A stretch of 64,000 nucleotides of DNA. It comes from Candidatus Pantoea bituminis. Lineage in GTDB: Bacteria > Pseudomonadota > Gammaproteobacteria > Enterobacterales > Enterobacteriaceae. Location of the stretch: positions 186,001 to 250,000 of the forward strand of contig NZ_JAGTWO010000001.1 of the NCBI RefSeq assembly GCF_018842675.1, given 5' to 3'. Made by a program: the position numbers and the translations under genes. The notes below the pieces were generated by a model, which had not been told where the DNA came from, did not search any database, and saw only the letters and a list, made by a program, of their open reading frames with translations. Position 1 is the stretch's first letter, and every line of letters starts with the position of its first letter. This document shows, piece by piece, positions 37,274 through 48,200 of this stretch.

Positions 37274-37728
37274 AACAATGTGCCCAGTCCACAGATATCC
37301 CTGAACTCTGCCATATGCACCCGCCTGCCACCTCAGGCTATACAGGCAGTAAGTTTACCCGCCCTGACGCGTTTTCTTGATTTGAAGCCCCTGCACGATA
37401 CCAGAGCGTTCACACAGCGATCCAGTATGACGGCACTGAACAGAGCGACGCCGATACTTTGCGAAGGTAAAGCATCCTACTGAGCATCTGCTTCGTGGCG
37501 TAAGCCACGAAAAGAATACGGTCAGGCAGTGCAGAAAGAGTGATGAACATACGTCCTGTTAAACATGACGAGTATCCTCGACAAAGCGGTGTCTTCATTC
37601 CGGGCTCAGCACGTCATCGATATTAAGATCACACTCCATAAAACGTTGCGGACGTTTTTATCACTGTTGTTAATGTGCCAAGGATTTGTAAGCACCCAGG
37701 AAGGCCTCCCAGCCTGGAATGAATAAGA
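37274..37728. other. Gene-free stretch
   Basis: No supported gene. An inverted repeat CGTGGCGTAAGCCACG lies at about 37493-37508. Confidence 0.4.
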
Positions 37729-38109
37729 CTATTTTCGCAAGGCAAGCAGCTTTGTTAAAAACCCACGCGGCGCATCTGGACTGTCGGGCGTAAACACATA
37801 TGGCACCAGCGCCTCGGGCTCATCACGTTTACGCTGCTGAATCTCATCTACCACATCATTCCACGCCCACTCTTCATCTTTCGGTTCGTGCACCGCATAG
37901 CAGTTCAGCAAACAGTCACTTGCCCGGGCAATACTGCGCGCCAGCGGCAACAATGACGGTACGCCGTCTGCCGGTTCGGCATCGGTGATAAACTCCCCGT
38001 TAAGGTAAAGCGCCTCGACGCCGTTGCTCAGCGTGATGTGACAGCACTGGCCCAACGGGTTATCCGCTTTCGCCTGCGAAGCCGCAACCTTATTCACATT
38101 CACTGTCAT
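37729..38109 (-). CDS. Leading-region protein of unknown function (126 aa)
   Basis: I start at ATG 38109 (MTVNVNKVAASQAKADNPLG), with AGGGAGAA upstream; its first bases overlap the stop of the 49-residue gene as ATGA. It is soluble and acidic in the middle (DEEWAWNDVVDEIQQRKRDEPEAL) and contains two nearby Cys (GQCCHITL). No family recognised. Confidence 0.65.
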   Translation of the reverse strand: MTVNVNKVAASQAKADNPLGQCCHITLSNGVEALYLNGEFITDAEPADGVPSLLPLARSIARASDCLLNCYAVHEPKDEEWAWNDVVDEIQQRKRDEPEALVPYVFTPDSPDAPRGFLTKLLALRK

Positions 38110-38255
38110 GTGCATTCTCCCTGAATCTGTTTAACGATCGCCATAAAAGGCGGCCACTGACTGAACCGGATGGCGGGCATCCGTGCCGGTTTGCCTGCCC
38201 GCAGGGCAAGCACAAACTGCGCCGCCAGACTTTCTAAAGATGTTTCATAGTACAT
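38106..38255 (-). CDS. Small protein (49 aa) coupled to the next gene
   Basis: A strong ribosome site (GAAGGAGAT) precedes the ATG. It encodes MYYETSLESLAAQFVLALRA followed by GKPARMPAIRFSQWPPFMAI and VKQIQGECT. The stop overlaps the next start as ATGA, so translation is coupled. This, and the amphipathic N-terminal helix, support a real gene despite its length. Function unknown. Confidence 0.65.
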   Translation of the reverse strand: MYYETSLESLAAQFVLALRAGKPARMPAIRFSQWPPFMAIVKQIQGECT

Positions 38256-38390
38256 TGCGTTATCTCCTTCATATTACGGGAAAGCCAGGGCGGTTGCCGC
38301 CGCCCGCCCATGATTTAAGAAAAGTTGTACTCACCAGTCGTGCATCACAAAGCCAGGCTGCCCAGGCGCATCCGGGTCGAAATGGAATAG

Positions 38391-38714
38391 TTAAATACCC
38401 GCCTCCCGCGACACGGTTCCCATCAGATGACACAGATCACCTGACGCACCTCGGCTGGCAAGCCAGGCGAGCCATTCGCCGTCGACGCTCAGGCGTATCA
38501 GCCAGCCGCACCCCGTATCGTGTATCCAGGTAAAAGCACCCTGTACGCTCTGATGGGGTGATGAGAGAACATTGAGCAATGTGCTGTCGGCATACGTTAT
38601 GTGCGCATTGCTGAGGACCAGGCACTTCTCAATGCTGCGTGAGGCTTTTGCCTGCCATTCACTCCATCTTTCTGAGGGATTTTGAGCGGCGGTGTTGAGG
38701 TTTTGTGTGTGCAT
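38391..38714 (-). CDS. Leading-region protein with the shared N-terminus (DUF5983-like)
   Basis: Starts MHTQNLNTAAQNPSERWSEW after GGAGAAC, sharing its N-terminus with the products at 33404 and 36467. The core (SIEKCLVLSNAHITYADSTLLNVLS, WIHDTGCGWLIRL) resembles the DUF5983 group common on enterobacterial plasmids, where HDTGYGWLIRL-like text is typical. It ends at 107 residues. The family call is from memory and moderate. Confidence 0.6.
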   Translation of the reverse strand: MHTQNLNTAAQNPSERWSEWQAKASRSIEKCLVLSNAHITYADSTLLNVLSSPHQSVQGAFTWIHDTGCGWLIRLSVDGEWLAWLASRGASGDLCHLMGTVSREAGI

Positions 38715-38905
38715 TTCAGTTCTCCTTCAGGGTGGTTAATTCATCTCTCGTCGGGACTTCTCGCGGCAAAGGGCGTAACCGCAACGGCGCATTAAAAAAG
38801 CAGGGCCGGCGCAGCCGTACATTTAAACCTTGCTTTTGAGGAGCGGCGCTGCGATACCCAGTCCTCCGCGGGAGAACGGATGAGAGATGACCACCAGCAA
38901 AAATG
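38715..38905 (-). promoter_or_regulatory. Leading-region module R3: diverged upstream repeat
   Basis: Shares AGGGTGGTTAATTCAT-like text and CTCGCGGCAAAGGGC with modules R1 and R2, and lies directly upstream of the third gene with the MHTQ start. The distal hairpin block is not conserved here. Confidence 0.5.
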
Positions 38906-39137
38906 AAATGCACACGCCCTGCTTGCCGTAAGGCGTGAGGTCATAAGATCAGCAGCAGTTTTATCAATGTGGTGAACGCGTGGGACGTGGCCCGCTGGAG
39001 GTTTTGGCCCTTCAAAACAGCCTTAACGCCAGAATTTACGATTTCCTTAAAAAATGCCGCGGGGTGCGTCAGGAGGTCAGGTAAAGTAGAGTCAGCTATT
39101 ACAGTGTTGAGAACACCTGCGTGAGGAAGTCGCGGCC

Positions 39138-39968
39138 TTGAAACTTTTTGATTACCTGAAAATGGTATTTACGGATATGACGCCAGATAACACAAAAGTG
39201 CATCTGGCGCAGTTGAACGAGTATAAAGAGGATCCGCTGGTTAAGTTCCGGGAAGAGAGCTTCGATGAGTGGCAATGCTGGCAGAAACGACTGGAATTCA
39301 GCCGCAGGTATGTCGCTTCCCTTATCAGGGTTCCCGGCACTGAAACCTGGCTGTTTGCCGGGGCTTTTGAGCAGCTGGGTAGTGAAGGAAAAAAGCGTAT
39401 CCCGCCCGGGCTGAACTGTATTACCAGTACAGCCTAAGGAGAATCCCCGCAACCGAAGAATACGCGGGTCGGATGTATATCAGCTTCAGAAACACCGCCC
39501 GCAACTTCATCCGCCGGGGAAAGCATTCAGGAAGAGCTCATTGTCAGCGCCATCGCCCCCGTACGTCTGAGCTTTGGCGAGTTCCCCGGTTTTCGCAACG
39601 TTGTGCTCGACAGGAGCAGTATCGGTGCGATCCTCAGGCTTAATCTGCAATCCTGGCGAACTGCACTATCAGTGGTAAAAGGCATTTACGTGTTAACCGA
39701 TCGCGATGGTGGGAAACTTTACGTGGGCAAAGCAGATGGAAACATGGGCTTCTGGGGACGATGGGAGTATTACTTCGGCTCAGGCCATGGCGGGAACGTT
39801 GGCCTCAAAGAAGCATTCGGGACCGGAGATCCTGAACGGCTGCAGAATATCACCTTTGCTATTCTCGAAGTCATGGATCCCAACGCCGGTGACGGTGAAA
39901 TTGACCGAAGAGAATCCCACTGGAAACAGATACTGCTGTCGCGGGAATTTGGTCACAACCGGAACTGA
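39138..39968 (+). pseudogene. GIY-YIG nuclease family protein, two frameshifts
   Basis: Likely TTG start at 39138 (MKLFDYLKMVFTDMTPDNTK) behind GAGGAA. The N-terminal 150 residues are a helper domain (WLFAGAFEQLG). The C-terminal domain is GIY-YIG: VVKGIYVLTDRDGGKLYVGKADG, then GRWEYYFGSGHGG, and FAILEVMDPNAGDGEIDRRESHWKQILLSREFG with the catalytic Glu. Breaks occur near 39418 (one T) and in the G run near 39516-39520. Repair gives about 278 residues. It may be a defence-type or mobile-element nuclease; its target is unknown. Confidence 0.78.
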
Positions 39969-40190
39969 AGCGCCCCGGGCAGATAACCGCGCAGACAGGT
40001 GCGGCTATGGGGTGTACCCGAAGACGGGCATCGATTAGCCTTAGCTCCTGGCAAGTTCAGAAGCTTTTTGGCATGATTGCTTCTGGTACTCCGTATTATA
40101 GGGAAGCCAGAAACAACTACTTATTCTCCATCATACCCTTCAACTTCATCGTCAGCTTTATCAGCGAAACGTGATAAGAGTAGCGCTCAT

Positions 40191-40829
40191 TTATATTTTT
40201 GATAAAAACTCCCCCAGAGAAAGTCCAACGATAACTGCTAAAACCATCCACAAAATGGACTCCAGATAATAACCCGTGGAGAGAAAATGACTGAAAATTG
40301 CGGGCAACTCTTTCAACCCTCCCATTTCCTTAACAACAGGCCAGCCCAAACCCAGTAAAGCTAAAATCGTCGTTTTGTTCCCAAAAAAGAGTTTCAGTCT
40401 GGATTCATTCCTGGAGATTTTCGTTTCAATCCAATCCCGAGCATACTGAAGTTCGCGTTCGCTGTAGCCAACCAGTTTCATGGCGTGATTTTCATCATGC
40501 TCAACCTCTTGTATAAACATCTCATGTGTGCGTTTTTTCCACATGACCAGCGTGGCAACGAACAGGTAGACATCAGAAAAAATAAAAAGCAATGCAGAGA
40601 TCTCAGCGATCACTGTAAAAAGAAGTCCGGTCTGGCTTACATACTTTGGTAACGGGGAGATATGGTGAACGACTAACAGCACTAAGACTTCCAGCATCAA
40701 TGTCACAGCAATCATTAGAAATCCAAACTTAAACCCTTTAACTATATTCTCTCCTTTACTGGGCACCTTAAATGATGCTGATTTAAAAGAACCAAGTAAT
40801 TTTATTATTTCCAGAACCTGATACATCAC
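40191..40829 (-). CDS. Membrane protein of unknown function (212 aa)
   Basis: Four hydrophobic helices: two near residues 32-57 and 66-95 (FGFLMIAVTLMLEVLVLLVVHH, LLFTVIAEISALLFIFSDVYLF), then a cytoplasmic charged stretch (ERELQYARDWIETKISRNESRLKLFFGNK), then two near the C-terminus. No family recognised. It lies just downstream of the CoiA-like gene, in the same direction. Confidence 0.65.
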   Translation of the reverse strand: MMYQVLEIIKLLGSFKSASFKVPSKGENIVKGFKFGFLMIAVTLMLEVLVLLVVHHISPLPKYVSQTGLLFTVIAEISALLFIFSDVYLFVATLVMWKKRTHEMFIQEVEHDENHAMKLVGYSERELQYARDWIETKISRNESRLKLFFGNKTTILALLGLGWPVVKEMGGLKELPAIFSHFLSTGYYLESILWMVLAVIVGLSLGEFLSKI

Positions 40830-40884
40830 GGCCTCCTTTATCGCCTGTTCTCATTTTCCATCTCTACTGATTTAAGCTTAACGG

Positions 40885-42447
40885 TCAATTCACTTCCAGT
40901 CGCAGCAGTGCTGTCAGGCTGGCAGTCCGGACGACCGAGAACTTATTCAGCGTGACGACATGCATATTATAAAAGGGGAAAAGTGTGCCCCTGATTATCT
41001 CATTCACATCAATGAGCGCATCATAGGTTGTGGGGGTATTCAGGGTTTGATACTCCTCCGACAGGCGCTGAAACTCTGCTGTTACACTGAACCGTGCCTC
41101 CAGGCTGAAAAAAGCCGGGTGTACGAAACAGGGTAATTTAAGGGATAGCTATCAAGCTCTTCTGCCAGAATGCTTATAACCAGAACGTCCCAGGTATTAA
41201 ATGGCCAGAGGCAAGCGTAATCTCTTTTAAGTTTAAGCACGGCGGGGATAGAGGGGTTTTTCTTCTCACCCGGGGGTGAGAACAGCTTTTTCTGTATCAT
41301 CCATCGCTTCCAGTCGCCATAATGTCTCTTAAAGAGTGGGTCACGGTTATTTTCATAATCAGCCGAAAGGCGTTCAACCCTGTTTTTGACGTAAAGCAGC
41401 GTTTCCCTTTGCTTCATCTGTTGCTTACAGCGGAGTGAGAATGCCGCCCTCTCCGTGGCAATTTTTTGCTCCATAGCCGGGGCTGCAGCCAGATCCACAA
41501 TGGCTTGTTATCACCTGGCGGGTAATATCGGCAAACAATACTCCTCTCCCCCGCGGTTTCGAGAACGGGAATATCGTCAGAGAACGCGTAAATGATAGTC
41601 AGAATTCTTCCGTTTAGCGTGGCCTCAGCAAGGACGTAACCATCATTTTCGGCAACCAGTCGTACCTCGTCACACAGTATATTTTTCCGGCTGCGCAGTA
41701 ATACCTTTTCGGTAAATGTGGTGTCACCGCAGGTTTCAGTCAGCTCGTGATGAATGTCCGGCAAGAAAATTTTCTTTTCAGAAATACATTTTTTCAGTGA
41801 CCTGAGCGATTTGGTTCGTCTGGCCGCCATAACCTGCAGTTTATGGTTCTCGACTTCCGCACGGTGCGCTTCTTTCGCTGACTCCAAGGCCGAGTGGTAT
41901 AACCATTTAAACTGAGCTTCATTATTCTCAACTGCATCTATCCATTCATCGATGCACTTACCTGCATTCAGGGGAAAAAATATTCAATGCAGTCAATTCT
42001 GTTACTTCGGTAGTACTCAACTCTCTCATCCTCACACGCATGCGTAACGCAGACTTCAATCAGAACGCGGCCGTCAGCTGTCTCCAGCACCGTATCAGCA
42101 CAAAATGGGCCAACGCGATGCTCCATACCAGCGTTGAGAACGGTAGTCTTACGCGCAGGCACCAGGATATCTGTGCCTAAAACGGAATCGCTGTTTTGGG
42201 GAAGAGTTATTGCGGATCGTGTAGAAAAGTAAACCTGCATAGCCATATGCAACTGTGTCATCCGGCAATAGCGGCTTTCTTCTTTCGTCGTGTGGGAAAA
42301 ATGGTGCCCGATGATTTTCCCCTTGTTCTTGGCGAGAAGGGGATCACCACAGTTTTTACAGATACACTCACACCGCTTGCCGTTTGGCACATCATCAACA
42401 TGCATCACCAGACCTGAAGTCCTGTGAACCGCATATTCAAACCGCAT
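40885..42447 (-). pseudogene. CoiA-like competence/nuclease family protein, three frameshifts
   Basis: I start at ATG 42447 (MRFEYAVHRTSG), with AGGAG six bases upstream. The N-terminal part has a zinc-finger-like CECICKNCGDPLLAKNKGKIIGHHFSH, then a nuclease-like core TDILVPARK, ADTVLETADGRVLIEVCVTH as in CoiA (restriction-like fold). A long helical C-terminal part follows (ESAKEAHRAEVENHKLQVMAARR). The frame is lost at C runs near 41972 and 41488 and at a T run near 41107. With one base added at each, it is continuous to TGA at 40885-40887, about 521 residues. Function on plasmids unknown; CoiA takes part in processing of incoming DNA in competence. Confidence 0.7.
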
Positions 42448-42757
42448 CCTTGCTCCTGGATTCATGCATTAAGTAGAGGTAAGTGAGTGCTCAGGAGGCT
42501 TATCACCTCTCTAACATAGCCTGTTATACGTTTGAAGTGATCGACACACTTTAAGGCTTAGCGGCCATTTATATAACCCGCTACCGTGGCCTATCTGACC
42601 AGCTTCCGGTTGATTGACTACCAACACTGTTAGCATTGTCTGAAACTCGCTCACAGCAAACCGTTCGGACTGGTTCAGGGCAGCTTCGTGCCAAAAGCGG
42701 AAGTTGAAGGAATTATCGGAAACCGGTTGTATTTGGGGGAGTGAGCCTGACTGATTG

Positions 42758-42982
42758 CTATTCAACACGTATCACATCAGGATAACGCTCTGTTGCTGCT
42801 TCATGGAAAATATCTCCCAGCCAGCTAATAATTTCGTCTTCTGGCATACCGTCCGGAATAGCAATATCGTAAAGCCGGGAAAATTTTCGCTCTGTCAGGT
42901 CTGCGCGAAATACCAGCCATCGATCACCTTCACGCTTGACCCCAATATGTCGTCCAAAAACGTTGTAGATCAGCACTATCAA
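42758..42982 (-). CDS. DUF7661-like small protein (about 74 aa)
   Basis: Begins LIYNVFGRHIGVKREGDRWLVFRADLTE, from TTG 42982 or GTG 42976 (AAAGGGG upstream). It ends in a helical DEIISWLGDIFHEAATERYPDV. This pattern is familiar from small enterobacterial proteins of unknown function, often single genes between mobile elements. No membrane segment. Confidence 0.65.
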   Translation of the reverse strand: MIVLIYNVFGRHIGVKREGDRWLVFRADLTERKFSRLYDIAIPDGMPEDEIISWLGDIFHEAATERYPDVIRVE

Positions 42983-43080
42983 ACCCCTTTAAAGAACTGT
43001 GCAACTGGGATGGTATATTCAACTCCTCATGATTACTTCGTCAATAGATGCAAAATGTCTGCTGTTCGCTCTTAGCTGCC

Positions 43081-43150
43081 TGTCAACCTGGTTGCATTTT
43101 GTTGGTGAGGGTCAATTAAAATGCAAACGGGTAGTCAAGTCACATGCAAT
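43081..43150 (+). repeat. Left inverted repeat of the biosynthetic island
   Basis: TAAAATGCAAACGGGTAGTC at 43117-43136, with GTTGG and GGTCAA upstream and AAGT then ATGCAA downstream, is matched in reverse at 59780-59850. The multiple GTCAA and TGCAA words recall ends of IS21-type elements. No transposase gene is adjacent. Confidence 0.65.
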
Positions 43151-43412
43151 TACGCACACAGAAACTCACCATAACTTTATCGTATAAACCATGCGGGCGT
43201 TGTGAAGATTCTGGCTGAACACGAATGTCGATTGATGGTCTAGATCTTATCAACAATAAGAGAAGGAATAAAAAGAAAAGAACCCTGTAACCTCGTAACA
43301 TTAGGGTTCCGTTGCTCATGAAAAAAGATGAGGAAAATAACACCACTTACGCATGAATATACCTTGAAAATTATATAGCAGCTAATTTCACTCAAATAAC
43401 AATGAGGTGTAG

Positions 43413-44630
43413 TCAGTCATAGTTACTACGAGAAACAGGCACATGGCTGTCTGAGGCACGTATATTTCTTTTGAAATGATTCAATATAAGAATCCCGGTG
43501 AAAATGATCGCAGCAATCGCAGGCAGAAGCCACTTAGCTGAGTCAATACCTAAAACCGATTCCGAAATAAGCAATGCCATGAGAATGGGGCCTGTTGCCT
43601 GACATAATGAATAAGTGGTTGTGGTGTGTGCGGCAATAGCTTCTTCAGTCTGTCCGTCAGTTATAGAATCGATCATTTCGCTGCGTAAGCCAATACGTAC
43701 TAAATTTAGAAATAATCCAAGAAAGAAACAGGAAACTACATTAATGCCCTTAATTTCGACATTGCAAAAAATCGCATCACTAATCACCAACAGGATGGCG
43801 TAAAGGGGATAACGTTCTTTCTTTATCGTGATCGCCGCCGCCAAAAATGCGCCTAGGCATGCTGCTCCACTGGCAATACCAAACTGTTCACTCCCCCAAT
43901 GATTTAAACTCTGATAAATAGCCGGAGTCAAAATATTGAAAGAAGAAATATGAAGACCAATCAGTCCAATTAAGGCAATCAGTATCTTTTGATGAGCTTG
44001 TATAGATGAAGACGGGTGGAGATGAACGTTAATAACCTCCTCGATCTGAGTCTTTTTATACATATCAGAGATATCAGCGAAAAGGAAATAACCAAAAAAA
44101 CTTATTGAAATATCATAAAAACTGATAAGTATAACTATCCTATGAAATGCGTAGGCATCCAGCAGCAATCCACTTATTAAAGCTCCTGCAAACGCACCAG
44201 TTTGTATAACGGTTTGAAACAGTCGTGATGAATTCATTGAGGAAATATGACCTGCACGCACTAACTTGAAATTTCCCGTCTCAAAGGCACTGAGAGTTGA
44301 TATAGTTAACAGTCCGTAAAGGACGATTATTAATGCCGTGCCAAAATAGCCGGATGAGAGATTGAAAAGTGCTGTTGCTGCGATAATCAAATAGGCAATA
44401 ACACGCAAGGTGAAAAGTTGGTTAAAATTCAAATGCAGGAGATTAACTCTAGCAAAAAAACGACGAATAACAAACGGGATCAGTATACTAGCAGATAGAA
44501 TAACTCCTAAAAAGTAAGGGGATCGGGTAACTTTGTAAGTGTTCCAGATTAGCCCGACCAACAGAACCATATCGCTGAAATAAAGCATAGTCAGCATGCC
44601 ATAGAACTTTGCGAGCTTTCTGAACTTCAT
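43413..44630 (-). CDS. MFS exporter of the nonribosomal peptide locus
   Basis: A 405-residue major facilitator with about 12 hydrophobic helices (LTMLYFSDMVLLVGLIWN, ALIIVLYGLLTISTLSAFETGNF, GIASGAACLGAFLAAAI). It belongs to the small-molecule/siderophore exporter type, similar to EntS-like proteins. It is last in the minus-strand cluster, 217 bp after the carrier protein, and probably exports the product or protects the producer. Specificity is unknown. Confidence 0.85.
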   Translation of the reverse strand: MKFRKLAKFYGMLTMLYFSDMVLLVGLIWNTYKVTRSPYFLGVILSASILIPFVIRRFFARVNLLHLNFNQLFTLRVIAYLIIAATALFNLSSGYFGTALIIVLYGLLTISTLSAFETGNFKLVRAGHISSMNSSRLFQTVIQTGAFAGALISGLLLDAYAFHRIVILISFYDISISFFGYFLFADISDMYKKTQIEEVINVHLHPSSSIQAHQKILIALIGLIGLHISSFNILTPAIYQSLNHWGSEQFGIASGAACLGAFLAAAITIKKERYPLYAILLVISDAIFCNVEIKGINVVSCFFLGLFLNLVRIGLRSEMIDSITDGQTEEAIAAHTTTTYSLCQATGPILMALLISESVLGIDSAKWLLPAIAAIIFTGILILNHFKRNIRASDSHVPVSRSNYD

Positions 44631-44847
44631 GTTGATTATACCTCAGAATATTATTAACCATTCTTAGAATTAACAATCGTACAGTAAAAATAATGTTAAT
44701 GGAAAGTGTAGTTACTTTAAAATCAATCAATAATTTATCACTAGCAGTAATGATGGTGAAATTCACTATAAATACATTAATATATAGTGAATTTCACTTT
44801 GGTTTTTATCTCGAAGTTTATGAATTAATGTACTAGGAAACAGAAAT

Positions 44848-45078
44848 TTATGTTGCAGCCAAGGCTTTTGCCAGACCAGAAACAGTACGATAACGCAGCA
44901 CCATAACCATAGTCACCGGCGTTTGAAAACATTTTTGGCATTCGCTGGCAATTTTTAATGCATCAAGAGACTGCCCTCCCAACGTTATTAAATCCTGACT
45001 GGGGTTAATCACATCCTTGTTAAGAACGTTTTTCCATATTGACAAAATGACATTCTCAATTTCGTTAGTTTCTGACAT
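44848..45078 (-). CDS. Free-standing peptidyl carrier protein
   Basis: A 76-residue carrier starting at ATG 45078 (MSETNEIENVILSIWKNVL); an upstream ATG at 45090 adds four residues. The phosphopantetheine Ser lies in ITLGGQSLDALKIASEC, with GGQS in place of the common GGDS/GGHS. The usual four-helix layout follows. It probably holds an amino acid or intermediate that is modified on the carrier or handed to a condensation domain. Which enzyme loads it is not evident; the ThiF-like enzyme or the NRPS A domain are candidates. Confidence 0.88.
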   Translation of the reverse strand: MSETNEIENVILSIWKNVLNKDVINPSQDLITLGGQSLDALKIASECQKCFQTPVTMVMVLRYRTVSGLAKALAAT

Positions 45079-45262
45079 GATTATAAACATCCTTATGGTT
45101 ATATATGGAATAGATGATAGTATTTATGCTAATCACGAATCGCATACTAATTAGATAAACAAAAACTGTTTTCTGAAATACCAATTAGATTTGAAACAAA
45201 AGCATCCATGAGTAAATGGGCGTTAGAACCAGTAATATAATCAGTGTTGCTCTCGATCCTGA

Positions 45263-48200
45263 TTAAGTTTTGAACTGTATTACTCCCCCTGCCACGTATA
45301 TGTTAAGTGGATAATGAAATTGATCGTGCCAATATTCACTTTGAAGTTCAAGCCCATTATTATCATTCATAACGAACCGGTTGTGAAAGTTAACAAAATT
45401 GAACGTAACGCTGGGTTGCAAGTAACTTTCTTCAAGGGATACGGGATATGCACTAAATTTCTCTAACGTTAATAGTTTTTCATGAATGCTTTTCATAAGT
45501 GGAGGTTTAGTCAGTTCGTTGAACTGAAGAGGAAGCATGTTCCAGTATAAGCCGAGAGATTGAAGAGGATCACTCAGCTCTTCTTTTCGCCCATTACTGA
45601 CGACACCAATAATTCCATCATACTTGCTGTTTGAATTTAGCATTGCTGCATGAAGTGCACCTAGGACTATTGATTTCAACGTGATTTTATGACTTTTTGC
45701 TACTTGACTTAAACTTTCAAACAGAACGCCATCGACTAACCGATCGATGCGCGGATTAGCATTAGGTGAAATAGATATAGGCATAGTGCTATTGCTTATA
45801 GGCTTCATTTTTTAAATGATAGCCAGTAGTGTTTATGTGCTCTGTCTACCGTATTCTTTTTTCTAAGGCTAGATATTCAAGAAATACGTTAGGGCTGGGT
45901 TTAATTTGAGCAACCCCGTTTTCTCTAAGGGTAGAGTAAAGATCAAACAATTGTTTAAGAAGTACCTGATTCCCCCATCCATCTGCAATTCCATGATGGG
46001 TTGATAATAACAACTCGAACTGGAAGGTCGAAATTTGTAACCAATGACACCTGAAAAGTGCTTTATCAGCAAGATTGTAGGTGAATGGATTATTCAGATC
46101 CTGCTGTTTTATCTCCGCTATTTTGCCTTTAATTTCCTGACTACGGGTTTGAGTAAGATCATGAAATTTAAAATCTACTGGCATTTCAGTAGCAAACCGT
46201 TGTCTCCATCCCATATTTTCATCAAACAAAGCTACCGTTCTTAAAACGGGATGGGCAGAAACCAGCATTTTTATAGCTTTCAGCATCGCCTGAGGACGAG
46301 GATTTTTATCTTTAATACTGTAGGATTGTTGAACATGGTAAACTCCCAAACGCTGCATCGTCCCTCTTCGGTAGTGTTCAAACATGACCTGTTGCATACC
46401 CGACATGGGATAAATATGTTCAGGCTGATCTGACATTCGAGCATCATCATGCACTGTGTTTCCCGCATGAGGCTGGTGCATCTCTTCAATGCTTTGCTCA
46501 TGACTTATGTAATTAGCCAGTTCTGAAATTGTCTGATGATTTAGTAAATCCAGTACGCTAAGTGAAAGGTGATGTTTTCGGCACTGCTGAATGAACATAA
46601 CAGCAAGCAATGAATCCCCACCCAACGCGTAAAAGTTTTCGTGAATACCAACATAGCTGCGCCCGATGATGTTGCACCAGATGTCGACCAGCAATGCTTC
46701 CAGAGTTGTCCGTGCATTCTCAGATTGCGTCAAAGGGAGTTCGTCATTGGTGTTGTCTGGTAATGCATGGGTATTAATTTTTCCGTTGGTGGTTAATGGA
46801 AGAGAATCGATGATGATGATGTCCTGAGGCACCATATAGGAAGGTAAGGCTCTTCCTAATTGAGCTTTAATAAGCAAGGAGTTAAGCTGCGTTTTCGTAT
46901 TTATGCTTACCCAAGCTTTTAATCTGTCCAACCCATGAGAATCAGGACGAGCTAATACCACGGCTTCTAAAACATCCGGAAGTGTGATAAGCGCGCTTTC
47001 AATCTCACCAAGCTCTATGCGGTGCCCACGAATTTTGACTTGGTTATCAGCCCGACCAAAGTATTCAAGCTCACCGTCAAAACGCCTTTTCGCTAAATCT
47101 CCGGTTTTATAAAATTTTATCTGCTTTCCTCTGACTGTAATCGGGATAAATTTTTCACGGTTCAAACTATCACGATTAAGATATCCGATAGCCAAACCAG
47201 CACCGGCAATGTGCATTTCACCGACCATTCCCGTTGGAACGGGATATCCTTTACTATCAAGTATCGCTATTTCGAGGTCGGGTATGGCATCACCAATAAG
47301 ACTACCAGTATTGTTTATGATGTCAGCGAGAGAGATTTTCCTATAAGTAACATGTACGGTTGTTTCCGTAATGCCATACATATTGATGAGCGAGGGTCGA
47401 TCATCACCGTACTTGGATACCCAGCCACTCAGCGAGGCAAAATTCAATGCTTCTCCACCAAAAATCACATATCGAAGATGTTCTAAATGATCGCTTTCAT
47501 CGCAGTTCATTGTTTCTATCAAACTCAGTTGGTTAAACGCTGATGGAGTCTGATTTAAAACAGTCACATTTGTCTGCTTCAGGAGCTTACGGAAATCATC
47601 TGGGCTGCGGGATATATTATAAGGAACTACTACAAGCTTTCCGCCATACAGTAATGCACCAAAAATCTCCCACACTGAAAAATCGAACGAGTAAGAATGG
47701 AATAGTGTCCAAACGTCATTCTCACTGAAGTCAAACCACGGCTTGACATTTTCAAAAAGACGCATCACGTTTGAATGCGAGATTAATACGCCCTTTGGGT
47801 TACCTGTAGAGCCTGAGGTATAGATACAATAGGCCAGTGAAGAACCGTCATTGATCACTTCGCCCAGAGTTTTGATCTTTTTTTCGTCTGAATAAAAAGA
47901 AACATCAACCAGTCTAAGATTTTTTCCGGACAAAGCAGAGGCGGCCATTGCATCCGTAACAACTATCCGGCACTCGGTATCTTGTAAAATATAATCGATT
48001 CGTGACATCGGATGAGTGGGGTCAAGAGGTAGATAACCACAGCCCGTTTTTAGGATAGCGATGATGCCTACAAGCAAATACTCGGAACGGTTCAAGGATA
48101 GGCCGATGAGTTCCCCTGGTTTAGCACCCTGTCGTAAAAGCTCTCTGCTAAGGCTGTTGGCTTTATCATTGAGTTGTGAGTAAGTAAGAGAAGTACTTTC

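Noticed and set aside
42511..42768. 85-codon minus-strand gene
   Set aside because: Overlaps the terminal part of the neighbouring gene region, no ribosome site, and composition looks like intergenic DNA shared with other spacers.
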